Of a stretch of DNA of 9,289 nt, positions 7,013 through 9,289 are shown piece by piece. Within the stretch, counting starts at the first letter, position 1. Each line of letters opens with the position of its first letter. Origin of the DNA: an uncultured Acetatifactor sp. (GTDB taxonomy: Bacteria; Bacillota; Clostridia; Lachnospirales; Lachnospiraceae); assembly GCA_910586435.1 (NCBI GenBank), contig CAJUGT010000149.1, positions 1-9,289 of the forward strand. Reading direction: 5' to 3'. Below the pieces are notes generated by a model, which was not told where the DNA came from, did no database searches, and saw only the letters and a list, made by a program, of their open reading frames with translations. The position numbers were made by a program, and so were the translations under genes.

Positions 7013-7018
7013 AGGGGG
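7013..7018 (+). promoter_or_regulatory. Ribosome binding site deciding the ftsY start
   Basis: AGGGGG lies eight bases before the ATG at 7027 and just after the smc stop. It favours 7027 over the in-frame ATG at 7003, which overlaps the smc stop region and has only a weaker AAGGA (6993-6997) five bases upstream. Confidence 0.55.
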
Positions 7019-7026
7019 TAATCTGC

Positions 7027-8277
7027 ATGGGTTTCAGGGAAAAATTTTTCAGAAAAAAACAGCATAACACAGAGGCAGCGCATACCGGAGATGACTTTGT
7101 CTCCATGGACGAAGCTTTGATACAGAAAGAGGAGAACTCTTCCACGGAAGATGTGAGTATTGTAAAAGAGGAACCCTTAGAGGAAGAACATGCCCAGCTG
7201 GAAGATGCTGTAAATGAAAAAACAGCGGATTCCGGGAATCACAGGGCAGGGGATGTGGCAGATGAAACAGCAGGCGGGGAGGAATTGCCAAAAGAACCCG
7301 GGACGGATGCCAGGGAAGATGCTTCCAATCCTGAAAAAAAAGGTTTTTTTGCCAGATTGAAGGTGGGTCTGGCCAAAACCAGAGCCAATATTGTCAGGGG
7401 AATAGACTCCTTATTCAATGGATTTTCGGCCATTGACGACGATTTCTATGAAGAATTGGAAGAAATTCTGATTATGGGCGATATTGGTGTAAACGCCACT
7501 ATGGAGATAGTGGCCAGATTGAAAAGCCAGGTAAAGGAACAGCACATTAAGGAGCCCAGAGAATGCAAACAGCTTTTGATTGAAGGCATCAAAGAACAAA
7601 TGAGAGTGGATGAAACCGCTTATGATTTTGAAAAGAAGCAGTCTGTCATAATGGTAATCGGAGTAAACGGTGTGGGGAAAACTACTTCTGTGGGGAAACT
7701 GGCCGGAAAGCTAAAAGAGAATGGCCGCAAGGTGCTGATTGCCGCTGCGGATACTTTCCGGGCTGCGGCCGGGGATCAATTGGCGGAATGGGCAAAGCGC
7801 GCGGATGTCCCCATGGTAGGAGGAAATGAGGGCGCAGATCCTGCCAGTGTGGTATATGACGCAGTGAATGCCGCAAAGGCCAGGGGTGTGGATGTTTTGT
7901 TGATTGACACGGCGGGCAGGCTGCATAACAAAAAGAACCTTATGGACGAACTTCGGAAAATGAATCGTATTATTGACAGGGAATTTCCGAATGCCCATCG
8001 TGAAAATCTCATAGTACTGGATGGTACAACAGGTCAGAATGCTCTGGTACAGGCCAGGGAATTTGGCACGGTTGCGGATCTGACAGGAATTATCCTGACC
8101 AAAATGGATGGGACGGCAAAGGGAGGAATTGCAGTGGCAATTCAGTCGGAACTGCATGTACCTGTGAAATATATTGGCGTGGGTGAGACAATTGATGATT
8201 TGCAGAAATTTAACTCGGATGAGTTTGTAAACGCTTTGTTTGACGTAAGGGTGGAAAATGCGGATGTACCGCAATGA
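7027..8277 (+). CDS. ftsY: Signal recognition particle receptor FtsY
   Basis: From ATG 7027 the product has 416 residues. FtsY is the membrane-associated SRP receptor GTPase that receives ribosome-nascent chain complexes from Ffh. It opens with a basic amphipathic stretch (MGFREKFFRKK), then a highly acidic, low-complexity linker (about 15-103), then a second basic amphipathic segment (about 104-119, KKGFFARLKVGLAKTR) that normally helps membrane binding and leads into the N domain. The G domain shows Walker A GVNGVGKTT (212-220), DTFRAAA (242-248), DTAGR (294-298) and TKMDGTAKGG (358-367), ending with the usual DLQKF segment. A start at 7003 would add eight residues and overlap smc by eight bases. 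ffh is not adjacent here. Confidence 0.95.
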   Translation: MGFREKFFRKKQHNTEAAHTGDDFVSMDEALIQKEENSSTEDVSIVKEEPLEEEHAQLEDAVNEKTADSGNHRAGDVADETAGGEELPKEPGTDAREDASNPEKKGFFARLKVGLAKTRANIVRGIDSLFNGFSAIDDDFYEELEEILIMGDIGVNATMEIVARLKSQVKEQHIKEPRECKQLLIEGIKEQMRVDETAYDFEKKQSVIMVIGVNGVGKTTSVGKLAGKLKENGRKVLIAAADTFRAAAGDQLAEWAKRADVPMVGGNEGADPASVVYDAVNAAKARGVDVLLIDTAGRLHNKKNLMDELRKMNRIIDREFPNAHRENLIVLDGTTGQNALVQAREFGTVADLTGIILTKMDGTAKGGIAVAIQSELHVPVKYIGVGETIDDLQKFNSDEFVNALFDVRVENADVPQ

Positions 8278-8336
8278 TTTTGACATAAGTTGATATGATT
8301 GCGAAATGGAAGAGCGGAGAGGATGGCATAAGACAA

Positions 8337-9289
8337 ATGGAAGAAGAAATGCTGACTTTAAAAAGATTTGAGGAAGCTTCAGAAGTGGTAAAGCGGGTGA
8401 CATTGGAAACCAAGCTGATATTCAGCGATTTTCTAAGTGGCCAGACCGGAAATAAGGTTTATTTAAAACCGGAAAATATGCAGTTTACGGGGGCATACAA
8501 ACTTCGAGGCGCCTATTACAAGATAAGTACATTGACAGAGGAAGAGCGTGGAAAGGGATTGATTACCGCTTCCGCAGGAAATCATGCCCAGGGAGTGGCG
8601 TATGCCGCAAAATGTTACGGTGCGAAAGCAACCATTGTCATGCCCACCACCACTCCCCTTATCAAGGTAAACCGTACCAAGGGTTACGGAGCTGAGGTGG
8701 TGCTGTACGGCAATGTATATGATGAGGCTTGCGCAAGGGCCTATGAACTTGCCAGGGAGCATGGCTATACCTTTATTCATCCCTTTGATGATCTGGCTGT
8801 TGCCACAGGACAGGGAACCATTGCCATGGAAATAGTGAAAGAGCTGCCTTTGGTTGACTATATTCTGGTACCTATTGGGGGCGGCGGTCTGGCAACAGGG
8901 GTTTCCGTGCTGGCAAAGCTCTTAAATCCAAAAATTCAGGTCATAGGTGTGGAACCTGCCGGCGCAAATTGCATGCAGGCTTCTCTGGCAGAGGGTAAAG
9001 TGACTACACTTCCCACAGTCAGCACCATAGCGGACGGCACGGCAGTAAAGACACCTGGAAATCTGCTCTTCCCATATCTTCAGAAGAATCTGGACAATAT
9101 AATCACCGTGGAGGATGAGGAACTGGTGGTGGCATTCCTTGATATGGTGGAAAATCACAAAATGGTTGTAGAAAATTCAGGTCTTTTGACAGTAGCGGCA
9201 CTGAAACATATGAATGTTCGTGACAAAAAAATTGTATCTATATTGAGCGGAGGAAATATGGATGTCATTACCATGTCGTCCGTGGTGCA
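8337..9289 (+). CDS. ilvA: Threonine ammonia-lyase (threonine dehydratase), 3' end missing
   Basis: This incomplete gene (317 codons visible) encodes a PLP-dependent fold-type II enzyme that converts threonine to 2-oxobutanoate and ammonia, the entry to isoleucine synthesis or threonine catabolism. The PLP lysine is Lys55 in FTGAYKLRGA. SAGNHAQGVA follows, the phosphate-binding loop is GGGG (181-184), and SGGNMDV lies near the cut. Relatives of this form are about 400 residues with a C-terminal ACT domain, so roughly the last fifth lies beyond the window; whether the ACT domain is present decides between a regulated and an unregulated form. The start at 8337 follows GGAGAGGA (8316-8323) at a long 13-base spacing. 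ATG 8349 (MLTLKRFEEAS) fits homologue starts equally well, while ATG 8295 has no ribosome binding site. It lies 59 bases after ftsY with no terminator between. A catabolic (tdcB) role is possible. Confidence 0.92.
   Translation, partial: MEEEMLTLKRFEEASEVVKRVTLETKLIFSDFLSGQTGNKVYLKPENMQFTGAYKLRGAYYKISTLTEEERGKGLITASAGNHAQGVAYAAKCYGAKATIVMPTTTPLIKVNRTKGYGAEVVLYGNVYDEACARAYELAREHGYTFIHPFDDLAVATGQGTIAMEIVKELPLVDYILVPIGGGGLATGVSVLAKLLNPKIQVIGVEPAGANCMQASLAEGKVTTLPTVSTIADGTAVKTPGNLLFPYLQKNLDNIITVEDEELVVAFLDMVENHKMVVENSGLLTVAALKHMNVRDKKIVSILSGGNMDVITMSSVV

Noticed and set aside
8280..8299. TTGACA (8280-8285) and TATGAT (8294-8299) before ilvA
   Set aside because: The hexamers are only eight bases apart, far too close for a SigA promoter, and no good -10 box lies 17 bases from the TTGACA.

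Overview
The window looks like a core-genome segment of a Clostridia-type Firmicute, most likely Lachnospiraceae. This rests on the gene order (yceD-rpmF, then plsX-acpP-rnc-smc-ftsY, then a threonine ammonia-lyase gene), the strong AGGAGG-type ribosome binding sites, the ACP and threonine ammonia-lyase sequence style, and consensus SigA promoters. All genes lie on the + strand and all are intact except the last, which runs off the right edge.

Layout. Positions 1-417 carry no convincing gene. They hold an intricate set of long inverted repeats: one hairpin-forming unit spans 1-250 and a second, overlapping and mutually exclusive one spans 154-325. A perfect-consensus promoter (418-446) then starts a short unit, yceD (490-1008) and rpmF (1066-1248), closed by a likely intrinsic terminator (1259-1309). 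A second promoter (1324-1352) starts plsX (1396-2400), acpP (2420-2650), rnc (2753-3469, TTG start), smc (3450-7010) and ftsY (7027-8277). ilvA (from 8337, 3' end missing) follows after 59 bases with no visible terminator.

How the genes fit together. The first unit pairs a DUF177/YceD ribosome-assembly protein with ribosomal protein L32. The second joins phospholipid and fatty acid supply (PlsX, ACP), dsRNA processing (RNase III), chromosome organisation (SMC) and membrane protein targeting (the SRP receptor FtsY), a well-known growth-linked cluster in Firmicutes. ilvA makes 2-oxobutanoate from threonine, which feeds isoleucine synthesis or threonine catabolism.

The protein genes are ordinary housekeeping genes; I see no new protein system. 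The one part that known features do not explain is the palindromic element at 1-325. It could be a structured RNA with two alternative folds or a dispersed non-coding repeat that landed upstream of the yceD promoter. Its left end may lie outside the window.
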